DNA from: Marinobacter sp. es.042
GTDB lineage: Bacteria > Pseudomonadota > Gammaproteobacteria > Pseudomonadales > Oleiphilaceae
Assembly (NCBI RefSeq): GCF_900188315.1
Contig: NZ_LT897781.1
Location: forward strand, 3,472,001-3,536,000
Reading direction: 5' to 3'
DNA length: 64,000 nt
Of this stretch, positions 15,884 to 25,147 are shown piece by piece. The notes below the pieces were generated by a model. That model was not told the origin of the DNA. It was given only the letters and a program-made list of their open reading frames with translations, and ran no database searches. How positions within the stretch are numbered: the stretch's first letter is position 1; the number at the start of each line of letters is the position of its first letter. Made by a program: the position numbers and the translations under genes.

Positions 15884-17335
15884 ATGATCGAGTCACCCCT
15901 GCTGGAAAAGCTGACCGGCTATATCGGTGGTCGCTGGACTGACAATGAACATGGCAACACCTTCGATGTCTATAACCCGGCAACGGGCAAGGTGATCGCC
16001 CAGGTCGCATCCATGTCGGAAGACGAAGTGAACGCCGCCGTTGCCTCCGGCAAGTCGGCACTGCGACTGACCAGTCCCTACAGCATCGAGACCCGCCGCA
16101 AGTGGCTGGAAGACATCCGGGACGCGCTCAAGGCCAACAAGGAGGAAGTCGGTCGGATCCTGTGCATGGAGCATGGCAAGCCGCTGCAGGAGGCCCAGGG
16201 TGAAGTGGATTACGCCGCCGGGTTCTTCGATTACTGCTCCAAGCACATCCAGGCCCTGGATGCCCATACCATTCCGGAAAAACCGAAAGACTGCACCTGG
16301 ACGGTCCACTACCGGCCCATTGGTGTCACCGGCCTGATCACGCCCTGGAACTTCCCCATTGGCATGATCGCGAAGAAGCTCTCCGCTGCGCTGGCGGCAG
16401 GCTGCCCCTCGGTGATCAAACCGGCCAGCGAAACCCCGCTGACCATGATCGCCCTGTTCAGCCTGATGGATAAGCACACCGACATACCTGACGGCATGGT
16501 GAACTTGGTGATGGGTAAAGCCAGCGTGATCGGCAAGGTTCTCTGCGAGAGCCCCGACGTGCCCATGCTCAGCTTTACCGGTTCCACCGAAGTGGGCCGC
16601 AAGCTCATTGTCGATACGGCGGATCAGGTCAAGAAACTGGCCCTGGAGCTGGGCGGCAACGCGCCGTTCATTGTCTTTGATGATGCCGATCTGGATGCGG
16701 CGGCGGATAACCTCATCGCCAACAAATTCCGGGGTGGCGGTCAGACTTGTGTCTGTGCTAACCGGATTTTTGTGCACGAGAAAGTGGCCGATGCCTTCGG
16801 TGAAAAACTGGCCGAGCGGGTCAACAAGATGACCGTCGGCGACGGCATCAACGGCGACGTGGACCTTGGCCCCCTGATCAACCAGGCCGGCTACGACAAG
16901 GTCAAGCGTCACGTACAGGATGCCCTCGAAAAAGGCGCTACCCTGGTTGCCGGCAAGAAACCGGAAGATCTGGGTAACGACCTGTTCTTCCCGCCGACCG
17001 TCGTGCACGGCGTAAACCGGGATATGTGCTGCTACCAGGAAGAAACCTTCGGCCCGCTGGTGCCCATGGCCCTGTTCCGCACGGAAGAGGAAGTCATCGA
17101 AGCCGGTAACGACACCGAGTTCGGTCTCGCCTCCTACGTGTTCACCAACGATGCCGAACGCGCCCAGCGCGTGGCTGCTGGCCTTCGTTTCGGCCACTGC
17201 GGCTGGAACACCGGCACCGGTCCGACCCCGGAAGCGCCGTTTGGTGGCATGAAAGCCTCGGGTATTGGACGTGAAGGCGGCCTTGAAGGTCTGTTCGAGT
17301 TCGTGGAAGCTCAGACGGTACCCAGAGGCTTCTAA
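15884..17335 (+). CDS. gabD: NAD(P)-dependent succinate-semialdehyde dehydrogenase
   Basis: This 483-residue aldehyde dehydrogenase has nearly the length of E. coli GabD (482). It shows the cofactor-binding WNFPIGM segment, the FTGSTEVG glycine motif, the general-base Glu in ELGGNAP (about residue 254) and the catalytic Cys in GGQTCVCANR (about residue 288). The second Cys two residues later is usual in this subgroup. GAGGAG lies just upstream of the ATG. The reaction converts succinate semialdehyde to succinate in GABA or putrescine catabolism. The neighbouring acetylpolyamine amidohydrolase supports that pathway. A structured palindromic repeat follows the stop codon. Confidence 0.88.
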   Translation: MIESPLLEKLTGYIGGRWTDNEHGNTFDVYNPATGKVIAQVASMSEDEVNAAVASGKSALRLTSPYSIETRRKWLEDIRDALKANKEEVGRILCMEHGKPLQEAQGEVDYAAGFFDYCSKHIQALDAHTIPEKPKDCTWTVHYRPIGVTGLITPWNFPIGMIAKKLSAALAAGCPSVIKPASETPLTMIALFSLMDKHTDIPDGMVNLVMGKASVIGKVLCESPDVPMLSFTGSTEVGRKLIVDTADQVKKLALELGGNAPFIVFDDADLDAAADNLIANKFRGGGQTCVCANRIFVHEKVADAFGEKLAERVNKMTVGDGINGDVDLGPLINQAGYDKVKRHVQDALEKGATLVAGKKPEDLGNDLFFPPTVVHGVNRDMCCYQEETFGPLVPMALFRTEEEVIEAGNDTEFGLASYVFTNDAERAQRVAAGLRFGHCGWNTGTGPTPEAPFGGMKASGIGREGGLEGLFEFVEAQTVPRGF

Positions 17336-17365
17336 AGAATAGCCCTCATCCTTGGGAGTGTCGCA

Positions 17366-17465
17366 CGGGGGAGGTTCCCCTTCAGGACACGCTACGAGCA
17401 CATCCATGTGCGCTTGGCTGTGGCCATCCTTGGCCACAGACAGTCCTGAAGGGGAACCTCCCCCG
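17366..17465 (+). repeat. Structured palindromic repeat, copy A
   Basis: A 23-bp perfect inverted repeat (17366-17388 with 17443-17465) encloses 54 bases. The inside holds two smaller hairpins, GCACATCCATGTGC and CTGTGGCCA-TCCT-TGGCCACAG, giving a three-way junction. Conserved family words are ACACGCT beside the left arm, GCGCTTGGCT between the hairpins and ACAGT before the right arm. It lies 30 bases after the gabD stop. No T-run follows, so a simple intrinsic terminator is not the whole explanation. Confidence 0.85.
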
Positions 17466-17607
17466 CGCTCTTTCTGGCATTAGATGAGCGCTTATCAAAT
17501 CTTCTCGCCTGACATGAGTAGATCGGATCAGCGAAGCGTAATTCGACAAACAACTACAAAACATTCCCACCCGGAAATCCCTCTTTTCTCCTGTTATACT
17601 CAACAAC

Positions 17608-17623
17608 CTGTTTATTTAACCAG
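17608..17623 (+). promoter_or_regulatory. LexA (SOS) box of uvrD
   Basis: CTGTTTATTTAACCAG fits CTG-N10-CAG with an AT-rich centre and matches the E. coli uvrD SOS box in 13 of 16 positions by my comparison. It lies 17 bases before the uvrD ATG and just downstream of a good -10 hexamer TATACT (17595-17600), so it would overlap the transcription start. Confidence 0.7.
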
Positions 17624-17640
17624 TAGCGAACCGATTCTTT

Positions 17641-19806
17641 ATGGACGTCTCCCACATCATCGATCCGTTGAACGATGCCCAGCGTGAAGCTGTTACCGCT
17701 CAGAACGATCACCTTTTGGTTCTGGCAGGTGCAGGAAGTGGTAAAACCCGTGTTCTGGTGCACCGGATCGCCTGGTTGATGACCGTGGATCGGGTGCCGC
17801 CCACTGGCATCCTGGCGGTTACGTTTACCAACAAGGCCGCCAAGGAGATGCGTTACCGCATTGAGCAGATGATGGACATTCCGGCTCGCGGCCTCTGGTT
17901 TGGCACCTTTCATGGCATCGCGCACCGTCTGCTGCGCTCGCACTGGAAAGACGCTGGCCTGCCGGAGAACTTCCAGGTGCTGGACAGTGACGACCAGCTG
18001 CGGCTGATCAAGCGGGTGATGCGGGAAAACCAGATTGATGAGAGCAAGTGGCCGCCGAAGCAGGCCCAGTGGTTTATCAGTAGCCAGAAGGACGAAGGGC
18101 TGCGGGCGGATCATATCCAGGAGAATCCGGGCGACCATTTCCTGTCGATCATGCTGAAGATCTATCGCCAGTACGAAAAACTCTGCCAGCAGGGTGGTCT
18201 GGTGGATTTTGGCGAGCTGTTGCTGCGATCCCATGAACTGTGGCTGCATCGTCCGGAGCTGCTGGCCCATTACCAGAGCCGGTTCCAGCATATCCTGGTG
18301 GACGAGTTTCAGGACACCAACACCATTCAATACGCCTGGCTGCAGGTGCTGGCCAGCAATCGCGTGCCAATGACGGTGGTGGGAGACGACGATCAGTCTA
18401 TCTACGGCTGGCGGGGTGCCAAGGTCGAAAACATCCAGCAGTACCAGCGGGATTTCCCCAACGCCCGGTTGGTGCGTCTGGAGCAGAACTACCGCTCCAC
18501 CCAGATGATCCTGAAGGCGGCCAACGCGGTGATCGCCAACAACCAGGGCCGGCTGGGCAAGGAGCTCTGGACCGACGGTCCGGAAGGCGAACCGATCAGC
18601 CTGTACGCGGCGTTCAACGAGCAGGACGAAGCCAACTACATTGCCGACAGCATTTCCGCCTGGGTGCAGGACGGCAATCTGCGCAGTGAATCCGCGATTC
18701 TCTATCGCTCCAACGCCCAGTCCCGGGTGCTGGAAGAATCGCTGATGCGCCAGGGGATCCCATATCGGGTCTATGGAGGTCTGCGTTTCTATGATCGCCA
18801 GGAAATCCGAAACGCCCTGGCGTACCTGAGGCTGGTCCAGTATCGCCGCGACGATGCGGCATTTGAGCGAGTGGTGAACGTGCCGCCCCGTGGCATAGGC
18901 GCAAAAAGTCTCGCTGAACTTCGGGAATACGCCACCGAGCAAAGCATCTCCTTGTGGGAATCCGCCGAGCGGCTGCTGGAAGCCGGGCAGGTGAAAGGCC
19001 GGGCCAAAACCGGCCTGCAGTCTTTCATTGCGATCATCGAAGGCCTCTCAGAGATGGTGGGCGATGCGTCATTGCATGGCCTGATGAAACAGACCATCGA
19101 AAACAGCGGCTTGAAGGATTATCACGCCAGCGAGAAAGGCGAGAAAGGCCAGGCTCGGGTGGAAAACCTGGAGGAACTGGTGAATGCCCTGTCTGATTAC
19201 GAAGTGGAGGATGGCGTGGACGCGCTGTCGGAATTCATCGCCCAGGCGGCCCTGGATGCGGGTGAGTCCCAGGCCGGGGATCATGAAGACAGCGTTCAAC
19301 TGATGACTCTGCACTCTGCCAAGGGCCTGGAGTTTCCCCTGGTGTTTCTGGCCGGAGTGGAAGAGGGGCTGTTTCCCCACGGCATGTCCCTGGAAGAGCC
19401 GGGTCGCATGGAAGAGGAGCGCCGACTGGCCTACGTGGGCATTACCCGTGCGATGAAGAAGCTGGTGCTCACTTACGCCGAATCCCGCCGTTTGTACGGT
19501 CAGGAAAAGTTTAATGCGTTGTCCCGGTTTGTGCGGGAGATTCCGGGCGACTGTCTGCAGGAAGTGCGGCTGCGAAATACCGTCACCCGTCCGGCCATGG
19601 TCGAGCGTCCGAATGAGAGCATGTTCAGCCAGGATTCTGCGCAGCAGTCAGGCTTCAGCCTGGGTCAGCGCGTACGCCATCCAAAGTTTGGCGAGGGCAT
19701 CGTGATGAATTCTGAGGGCACCGGGCACCATACTCGGGTTCAGGTGAACTTTGATGAGGGCGCCAAGTGGCTGGTTTTGGCTTATGCGCCTTTAGAGGCC
19801 TGCTAG
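17641..19806 (+). CDS. uvrD: DNA helicase II UvrD
   Basis: A 721-residue SF1A helicase, matching E. coli UvrD in length (720). Visible motifs are Walker A GAGSGKT (about 30-36), FTNKAAKEM (Ia), GTFHGIAHRLLR, DEFQDTN (II, about 221), GDDDQSIYGWRGA (III), QNYRS (IV), TLHSAKGLEFPLVF (V) and EERRLAYVGITRA (VI). The C-terminal KFGEGIVMNSEG tudor-like segment is the RNA-polymerase-binding tail of UvrD/PcrA. It unwinds DNA 3'-5' in nucleotide excision repair and mismatch repair and can backtrack polymerase. The ATG at 17641 follows a LexA-type box, so SOS induction is expected. Confidence 0.97.
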   Translation: MDVSHIIDPLNDAQREAVTAQNDHLLVLAGAGSGKTRVLVHRIAWLMTVDRVPPTGILAVTFTNKAAKEMRYRIEQMMDIPARGLWFGTFHGIAHRLLRSHWKDAGLPENFQVLDSDDQLRLIKRVMRENQIDESKWPPKQAQWFISSQKDEGLRADHIQENPGDHFLSIMLKIYRQYEKLCQQGGLVDFGELLLRSHELWLHRPELLAHYQSRFQHILVDEFQDTNTIQYAWLQVLASNRVPMTVVGDDDQSIYGWRGAKVENIQQYQRDFPNARLVRLEQNYRSTQMILKAANAVIANNQGRLGKELWTDGPEGEPISLYAAFNEQDEANYIADSISAWVQDGNLRSESAILYRSNAQSRVLEESLMRQGIPYRVYGGLRFYDRQEIRNALAYLRLVQYRRDDAAFERVVNVPPRGIGAKSLAELREYATEQSISLWESAERLLEAGQVKGRAKTGLQSFIAIIEGLSEMVGDASLHGLMKQTIENSGLKDYHASEKGEKGQARVENLEELVNALSDYEVEDGVDALSEFIAQAALDAGESQAGDHEDSVQLMTLHSAKGLEFPLVFLAGVEEGLFPHGMSLEEPGRMEEERRLAYVGITRAMKKLVLTYAESRRLYGQEKFNALSRFVREIPGDCLQEVRLRNTVTRPAMVERPNESMFSQDSAQQSGFSLGQRVRHPKFGEGIVMNSEGTGHHTRVQVNFDEGAKWLVLAYAPLEAC

Positions 19807-19820
19807 TTTGAGTGCGTGCA

Positions 19821-20011
19821 CAGGGTTGGGGTGGCCTTTCCAAAACACGCTCCTTGCGGCACCCCTCCGGGGTCCAGCCTGCAATCACAGATTGCAGTCG
19901 TTCGGCTGTCGCATGAAGCTTCGCTTCATAAGCGCTCGGCCTCACCCATGTGGCGCTTGGGCTCCGCCATCCATGGCTCCGCACAGTTTTGGAAAGGCCA
20001 CCCCAACCCTG
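19821..20011 (+). repeat. Structured palindromic repeat, copy D (expanded interior)
   Basis: A 26-bp perfect inverted repeat (19821-19846 with 19986-20011) encloses about 139 bases. ACACGCT follows the left arm; GGCGCTTGG, GCCATCCATGGC and ACAGT precede the right arm, as in the other copies. Between them are extra hairpins, such as CTGCAATC-ACA-GATTGCAG and ATGAAGC-TTC-GCTTCAT, absent from the other copies. It occupies most of the gap between the convergent uvrD and uppP genes and begins 14 bases after the uvrD stop. Confidence 0.8.
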
Positions 20012-20040
20012 CGCTTCAGGCTCTTTGCTGGGCGCCGCGT

Positions 20041-20838
20041 TTACATAAGAACTGCGTAAATCACACCCGCAAGCACAATCCGATAGATAACGTACGGCCA
20101 CATCCCCACCTTGTTGAGCCACTTCAGGAAGAAGTGGATTGCGGTAATGGCCATCAGGAACGAAGTCACCCCGCCAATCAGAAAACCACTCCAGTCGACG
20201 ATCACATCCGAAGTTGCTACTTCCAGCAGTTTCACCGCCGATGCCAGCACGATGATGGGGATTGCCAAGAGGAATGAGAACCTGGAGGCGGTTTCGCGGG
20301 TCATGCCCAGGAACAGGCCGGCGGTGATGGTTACGCCGGAACGGGAGGTGCCGGGGACGAGGGCCATGGCCTGGGCGATGCCTACCAGGACGGCGTCTTT
20401 CCAGTTCAGTTTGTCGAGGGTGCGCTGACGTTTGGGCAACCAGTCTGCAAGGCCGAGGAGCAGGCCGAAGAACAGGGTGGTGAAGAAGATGACTTCCACC
20501 GCCCGCAGTTCGTTGTCGATCATATCCAGCAACGCCAGGCCGGCCAGGCCGGCAGGGATGGTGCCGATGACGAGGTACCAGGCCAGGGCGCCCTGGCCAA
20601 CGATTTTGCGGCGGCTGACGGAAATCAGACCGTCCCGGGCAATACCAAAAACATCCCTTCGGAAATAGAGCACAACCGCCAGCAAGGTCCCGACGTGCAC
20701 CGACAGGTCGAAGCCTACGCCCTGATCGGTCCAGCCGAACAGCGCCGGGGTGAGGATCAGGTGAGCGGAGCTGGAGATGGGCAGGAATTCGGTCAGTCCC
20801 TGGAGAAGGCCAAGGAAAAGGGCCTGGAAAACGTCCAT
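20041..20838 (-). CDS. uppP: Undecaprenyl-diphosphatase UppP (BacA)
   Basis: A 265-residue integral membrane protein of the BacA family, about the usual length. It shows the family motifs QGLTEFLPISSSAHL near the N terminus (catalytic Glu and Ser) and PGTSRSGVTITAG near residues 165-180. It dephosphorylates undecaprenyl diphosphate at the periplasmic face to recycle the lipid carrier for peptidoglycan and other envelope polymers. Overproduction is known to give bacitracin resistance. It is transcribed alone and convergently with uvrD. The ATG at 20838 begins MDVFQALFLG as in homologues. Confidence 0.97.
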   Translation of the reverse strand: MDVFQALFLGLLQGLTEFLPISSSAHLILTPALFGWTDQGVGFDLSVHVGTLLAVVLYFRRDVFGIARDGLISVSRRKIVGQGALAWYLVIGTIPAGLAGLALLDMIDNELRAVEVIFFTTLFFGLLLGLADWLPKRQRTLDKLNWKDAVLVGIAQAMALVPGTSRSGVTITAGLFLGMTRETASRFSFLLAIPIIVLASAVKLLEVATSDVIVDWSGFLIGGVTSFLMAITAIHFFLKWLNKVGMWPYVIYRIVLAGVIYAVLM

Positions 20839-20967
20839 TGCGTGGATTCCGTCAGAGTCAGTGCGTCAGAAATGTGGCCGCGATATTAGCAGGGTGACGG
20901 TGAGCTGAACAGGTAATGCGAGTGGGGCCAGCGCCGTGACCAAAAGCCCGGCGGTGGCCGCCGCGAT

Positions 20968-22038
20968 TTATGCCGGGAACCGATCCCGGGTCTTGTTGGC
21001 GATACGAACAAGCACCAGCATCAGAGGTACCTCCACTAGAACCCCGACGACGGTTGCCAACGCCGCGCCGGATTGCAGGCCGAACAGAGCGATCGCCGCG
21101 GCCACGGCCAGTTCGAAGAAGTTGCTGGCACCAATCATGGCGCCTGGCGCCGCGATGCAATGGCGGACCTTCCACAGCCTCGCCCAGCCGTAGGCCAGGA
21201 AGAAAATCAGGAAAGTCTGAACAATCAGCGGCACGGCGATCAGCACGATGTGCAGGGGGTTGTTCAGGATCACTTCGCCCTGGAAGGCGAATAGCAGCAC
21301 CAGAGTGACGATCAGCGCCGCCGGGGTGACCGGGCTGAGCCGCTTCATGAAAACGTCGTCGTACCATTGCTGACCGTGCCGCGAGATCAGGGCGCGACGG
21401 GTCAGGTACCCGGCTGTTAGCGGAATCACGATGTACAGGACGACGGACAGCAGCACGGTATCCCAGGGCACCTGTATGTCGGAAATACCGAGCAGGAAAA
21501 CAACAATCGGCGCGAAGGCGAACAGCATGATGATGTCGTTCAGGGATACCTGAACCAGGGTGTAGGCGGCATCGCCTTTGGTCAGGTAACTCCACACGAA
21601 CACCATGGCGGTGCAGGGCGCCGCGCCTAGCAGGATTGCGCCAGCCAGGTATTCGCTGGCCAGTCCCGGAGCGATCCATGGCTCGAACACCACCATCAGG
21701 AAGAACCAGGCAATGGCAAACATGGTGAAAGGCTTGATCAGCCAGTTGACGATGGTGGTGACCGCGAGGCCTTTCGGTTCTTTTCTGACGCCGACCACTG
21801 CACTGAAATCAATCTGCGCCATCATCGGGAAAATCATTGCCCAGATCAGAATGGCGATGGGGATGGAGACCTGCGCGTATTCGAAACGGGACAGGGTCTC
21901 GGGTACCACTGGTGCGAGCTGACCGAGCGCCACGCCGGCGATGATGGCCAGGGCTACCCATACCGACAGGAACTTGCCGAACAAATCCATGCCGCCATCG
22001 GCGTCTTCAGCCCGGGTTATTTCTGTGTTGGTGCTCAT
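20968..22038 (-). CDS. acr3: Arsenite efflux permease, ACR3 family
   Basis: The likely start is the ATG at 22038, giving 356 residues, the usual size. An upstream extension of the frame has no family similarity and would cross the operator. About ten membrane segments are visible. The family motif GAAPCTAMVFVWSYL contains the conserved Cys that relays arsenite, and VSLNDIIMLFAFAP is also typical. It exports As(III) using the proton gradient. It is divergent from an ArsC-ArsR fusion gene, with an ATATTC-N8-GAATAT operator between them, so arsenite-controlled expression of both sides is expected. Confidence 0.93.
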   Translation of the reverse strand: MSTNTEITRAEDADGGMDLFGKFLSVWVALAIIAGVALGQLAPVVPETLSRFEYAQVSIPIAILIWAMIFPMMAQIDFSAVVGVRKEPKGLAVTTIVNWLIKPFTMFAIAWFFLMVVFEPWIAPGLASEYLAGAILLGAAPCTAMVFVWSYLTKGDAAYTLVQVSLNDIIMLFAFAPIVVFLLGISDIQVPWDTVLLSVVLYIVIPLTAGYLTRRALISRHGQQWYDDVFMKRLSPVTPAALIVTLVLLFAFQGEVILNNPLHIVLIAVPLIVQTFLIFFLAYGWARLWKVRHCIAAPGAMIGASNFFELAVAAAIALFGLQSGAALATVVGVLVEVPLMLVLVRIANKTRDRFPA

Positions 22039-22095
22039 CGTATTTGATGATTCCTTTACTCGTAGGGAGGCTGAATCTATTATGCACAAAATTAG

Positions 22096-22115
22096 ATATT
22101 CATAAAACCGAATAT
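22096..22115. promoter_or_regulatory. Probable ArsR operator
   Basis: ATATTC and GAATAT form a perfect 6-bp inverted repeat with an 8-base spacer, midway between the divergent acr3 and arsC-arsR genes. ArsR-family repressors use AT-rich imperfect palindromes of this size. Binding by the ArsR domain encoded next door is inferred. Confidence 0.6.
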
Positions 22116-22129
22116 ACGGAACTCCAGAT

Positions 22130-22894
22130 ATGAAGCGCCGCGTTCTATTTGTTTGTACCGCCAACAGTGCCCGTTCCCTGATGGCAGAAGCCTTGCTTCG
22201 TGACATGGCGGGGGACCGGTTTGAAGTTGCCAGCGCCGGTACCGAGCCAACCAGGCCCCACCCCATGGTACTGGAGGTGCTGGAGGAAGCCGACATATCC
22301 ACCGAAGGCTTACACAGCAAGCAGCTGGCCGATGTGCAGGGGCAGTACTGGGATTATGTGATTACCCTGTGCGAGAAAGCCGCGAACGAGTGCGGTTCGG
22401 TCTGCCAGCCGGCCCAGCAGATTGCCTGGGATTTTGCCGATCCGGTACCGGCAAACCGCCACTCCACCTTCGCCCTCACTCTCAAGGAAATCAAAGAGCG
22501 CATTGCGCTGTTCGCACTGGTGCATGAGAAAAAAACCGGACCGAAACCCGCCAGCTATGACCCGGTCGCGGTGTTCAAGGCCATGGCTGACGACTTCCGT
22601 CTGGCAGCCCTGCTGCTGATTCGAAGCCAGGAACAACTGTGTGTCTGCGAGCTTACGGAAGCCTTTGAGGCGCCCCAGCCAAAGGTCAGCCGGCATCTGG
22701 CCACGTTGCGGGATGCCGGCCTGCTGGCCACGGAGCGTCGGGGCCAGTGGATCTACTATTCCCTAAGCCCGGGAATTCCGCAGTGGTTGGCCCGGGTGCT
22801 CGATGAAACCGCCAGCCATAACGAACGATTGATAGAGAGCCCGCTGGCGCGATTGCAGGCCATGGCAGACCGTCCGTCTGTCCAATGCCTGTAG
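22130..22894 (+). CDS. Arsenate reductase (LMW-PTPase type) fused to ArsR repressor
   Basis: A 254-residue two-domain protein. Residues 1-135 are a low-molecular-weight phosphatase-type ArsC with the phosphate loop C9-TANSA-R15-S and a DFADP motif near 101, and with further Cys at 81, 88 and 92. Residues 145-254 are a winged-helix ArsR domain with the arsenite-binding motif ELCVCEL (C171, C173 in the numbering used here) and the recognition helix [15 protein letters not shown]. The first domain would reduce arsenate to arsenite and the second release DNA on arsenite binding. The fusion couples enzyme and regulator in one chain. It heads the operon with GAPDH and ArsJ (46-base gap). Confidence 0.9.
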   Translation: MKRRVLFVCTANSARSLMAEALLRDMAGDRFEVASAGTEPTRPHPMVLEVLEEADISTEGLHSKQLADVQGQYWDYVITLCEKAANECGSVCQPAQQIAWDFADPVPANRHSTFALTLKEIKERIALFALVHEKKTGPKPASYDPVAVFKAMADDFRLAALLLIRSQEQLCVCELTEAFEAPQPKVSRHLATLRDAGLLATERRGQWIYYSLSPGIPQWLARVLDETASHNERLIESPLARLQAMADRPSVQCL

Positions 22895-22940
22895 TGCCCT
22901 CGCGGTTAAATTCAGGGAACAGGTCCATCAGGAGCAGATT

Positions 22941-23945
22941 ATGAGCAAAATCAAAGTAGGCATTAATGGATTCGGCCGTATCGGTCGTCTGGCCTTGCGG
23001 GCCGCTTGGGGCTGGCCAGACATGGAGTTTGTAGCCATCAACGATCCGGGTGCCGACGCAGCTACGCTGGCGCATCTGCTTAACTTTGACAGCATCCATG
23101 GTCGTTGGAGCCATGAGGCAACAGCGGATGGAACGGAGATCGAGATCGAAGGGAAGCGCATCCGCGTGACCCATAACCGCACCATTGGCGAAACTGACTG
23201 GTCCGGCTGCGATCTGGTGATCGAGGCCAGTGGCGTCAACAAGAAGGTCAGTGCCCTGCAGGCGTATCTGGATCAGGGCGTGAAACGCGTCGTGGTCACC
23301 GCACCGGTGAAGGAGGCGGGCGCCAAGAACATTGTGGTTGGTGTGAACGACGATATTTTCGAGCCGGCCAACGACCGTATTGTCACTGCCGCCTCCTGTA
23401 CCACCAACTGCCTGGCGCCGGTGGTAAAGGTGATTCATGAGAAGCTGGGTATCAAGCACGGCTCCATCACCACCATTCACAGCCTGACCAACACCCAGAC
23501 CATTATTGATGCACCCCACAAGGACCTGCGCCGGGCACGGGCCTGCGGGAGTTCACTGATTCCTACCAGCACCGGTTCGGCAACGGCGATTATCGAGATA
23601 TTCCCGGAACTGAAAGGGCGCCTGGATGGCCACGCCGTGCGTGTGCCGCTGACCAATGCGTCGCTCACCGATTGCGTGTTTGAAGTTGAAACAGCCACGG
23701 ACAGGGATACCGTAAACCAGCTGTTGAAAGAAGCCGCTGAAGGTGAGCTCAGAGGCATCCTGGGTTACGAAGAGCGACCGCTGGTGTCGATTGATTACAA
23801 GACCGACCCGCGTTCCTCCATTGTTGATGCACTGTCCACCATGGTGGTGAATGGCACCCAGGTGAAAATCTACGCCTGGTACGACAACGAATGGGGCTAC
23901 GCCAACCGCACCGCAGAACTGGCGCGCAGGGTGGGTCTGGCCTGA
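22941..23945 (+). CDS. gap: Glyceraldehyde-3-phosphate dehydrogenase of the arsenic cluster
   Basis: A complete 334-residue GAPDH with the NAD-binding [11 protein letters not shown], the catalytic Cys in [10 protein letters not shown] (C153) and the [12 protein letters not shown]-terminal motif. GGAGCAG lies upstream of the ATG. Its stop is one base before arsJ starts, so the pair is translationally linked. In the known ArsJ pathway, a dedicated GAPDH uses arsenate in place of phosphate to make 1-arseno-3-phosphoglycerate, which ArsJ exports. Location between an ArsC-ArsR fusion and ArsJ makes that role far more likely than central glycolysis here. Confidence 0.93.
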   Translation: MSKIKVGINGFGRIGRLALRAAWGWPDMEFVAINDPGADAATLAHLLNFDSIHGRWSHEATADGTEIEIEGKRIRVTHNRTIGETDWSGCDLVIEASGVNKKVSALQAYLDQGVKRVVVTAPVKEAGAKNIVVGVNDDIFEPANDRIVTAASCTTNCLAPVVKVIHEKLGIKHGSITTIHSLTNTQTIIDAPHKDLRRARACGSSLIPTSTGSATAIIEIFPELKGRLDGHAVRVPLTNASLTDCVFEVETATDRDTVNQLLKEAAEGELRGILGYEERPLVSIDYKTDPRSSIVDALSTMVVNGTQVKIYAWYDNEWGYANRTAELARRVGLA

Positions 23946-23946
23946 T

Positions 23947-25140
23947 ATGACGGCGGCCATCCGACAGTACCTGGTAATCACCGGCAACTACTGGGCTTTC
24001 ACCCTTACCGATGGCGCCCTGCGGATGCTGGTGGTACTGCATTTTCACCAGTTGGGCTACTCGCCCCTGGAAATCGCCCTGCTGTTCGTCTTTTACGAGT
24101 TCTTCGGGGTGGTCACCAATCTGGTGGGTGGTTACCTGGGCGCCCGTATGGGGCTGAACCGCACCATGAACATCGGGTTGTTCCTGCAGATTGTGGCGCT
24201 GGCCATGCTGGCAGTCCCGGCGGTGATGCTGACGGCGCCCTGGGTAATGGCGGCGCAGGCGCTCTCAGGCATTGCCAAGGATCTGAACAAGATGTCCGCC
24301 AAGAGCGGCATCAAGCTGCTGGTGCCGGATGAGCAGCAGGGCACCCTGTACAAGTGGGTGGCCATTCTGACAGGCTCCAAGAATACCCTCAAAGGTGTGG
24401 GCTTTTTCCTCGGTGGGGTCCTGCTGATGGCTGCCGGCTTCAAGGGTGCCGTGATTATCATGGCGGTGGCTTTGGGGCTGGTTTGGCTGGCCAGCCTGTT
24501 CATGCTGGGACAGGATCTGGGCAAGAGCAAGGCCAAGCCGAAGTTTAGCGAGATCCTCTCCAAAAGCCGGGCCATCAATGTCTTGTCGGCGGCCCGGATG
24601 TTTCTGTTCGGCGCCCGGGATGTCTGGTTTGTGGTGGCCTTGCCGGTTTACCTGCACACGGTCTTTGGCTGGGACTTCTGGAAAGTGGGCGGCTTTATGG
24701 CCAGCTGGATTATCGGCTACGGCTTTATTCAGACCATTGCCCCGCGCATCACCGGCAACATGGAAGGCAAGCAGCCTGCTGTGCTCTGGGCAGCAGCGCT
24801 GGCGCTGATTCCGGCAGCGATCGCCATCGGCCTGACAGCGGGCGGGTCACCCCAGTTCGTGATTGTTGGTGGCCTGCTGTTGTTTGGCGTGCTGTTTGCC
24901 GTCAACTCGTCGCTGCACAGCTATCTCATCGTTAGCTACGCCCGCGGTGACGGCGTGTCGCTGGATGTGGGTTTCTATTACATGTCCAATGCCGCCGGCC
25001 GGCTGCTGGGAACGATTCTGTCCGGGTGGGTCTACCAGGCCTGGGGGCTGGAGGCCTGCTTGTGGATATCGTCGGGTCTGGTGGCCATGGCCGCGTTGCT
25101 GTCGGTTTTGTTGCCTGAGCGGCGGCCAGTGACGGCCTGA
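23947..25140 (+). CDS. arsJ: Organoarsenical efflux MFS permease ArsJ
   Basis: A 397-residue major-facilitator protein with about 12 hydrophobic segments. The N-terminal part (YLVITGNYWAFTLTDGALRM) and GIAKDLNKMSAKSGIKLLVP are typical of ArsJ rather than general MFS drug carriers. It exports 1-arseno-3-phosphoglycerate, which then hydrolyses outside the cell to arsenate. Its ATG is at 23947, one base after the GAPDH stop. It ends 7 bases before a convergent gene. Confidence 0.92.
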   Translation: MTAAIRQYLVITGNYWAFTLTDGALRMLVVLHFHQLGYSPLEIALLFVFYEFFGVVTNLVGGYLGARMGLNRTMNIGLFLQIVALAMLAVPAVMLTAPWVMAAQALSGIAKDLNKMSAKSGIKLLVPDEQQGTLYKWVAILTGSKNTLKGVGFFLGGVLLMAAGFKGAVIIMAVALGLVWLASLFMLGQDLGKSKAKPKFSEILSKSRAINVLSAARMFLFGARDVWFVVALPVYLHTVFGWDFWKVGGFMASWIIGYGFIQTIAPRITGNMEGKQPAVLWAAALALIPAAIAIGLTAGGSPQFVIVGGLLLFGVLFAVNSSLHSYLIVSYARGDGVSLDVGFYYMSNAAGRLLGTILSGWVYQAWGLEACLWISSGLVAMAALLSVLLPERRPVTA

Positions 25141-25147
25141 CCGGGCT

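Noticed and set aside
15893..17437. Minus-strand open frame of 514 codons opposite gabD
   Set aside because: It mirrors the aldehyde dehydrogenase gene and has His/Gly-rich low-information sequence. It is a shadow frame caused by high third-position GC.
19821..20011. Copy D considered as a CRISPR or integron attC site
   Set aside because: There are no regularly spaced direct repeats and no GTTRRRY core sites or integrase. The ends match the other structured repeats instead.
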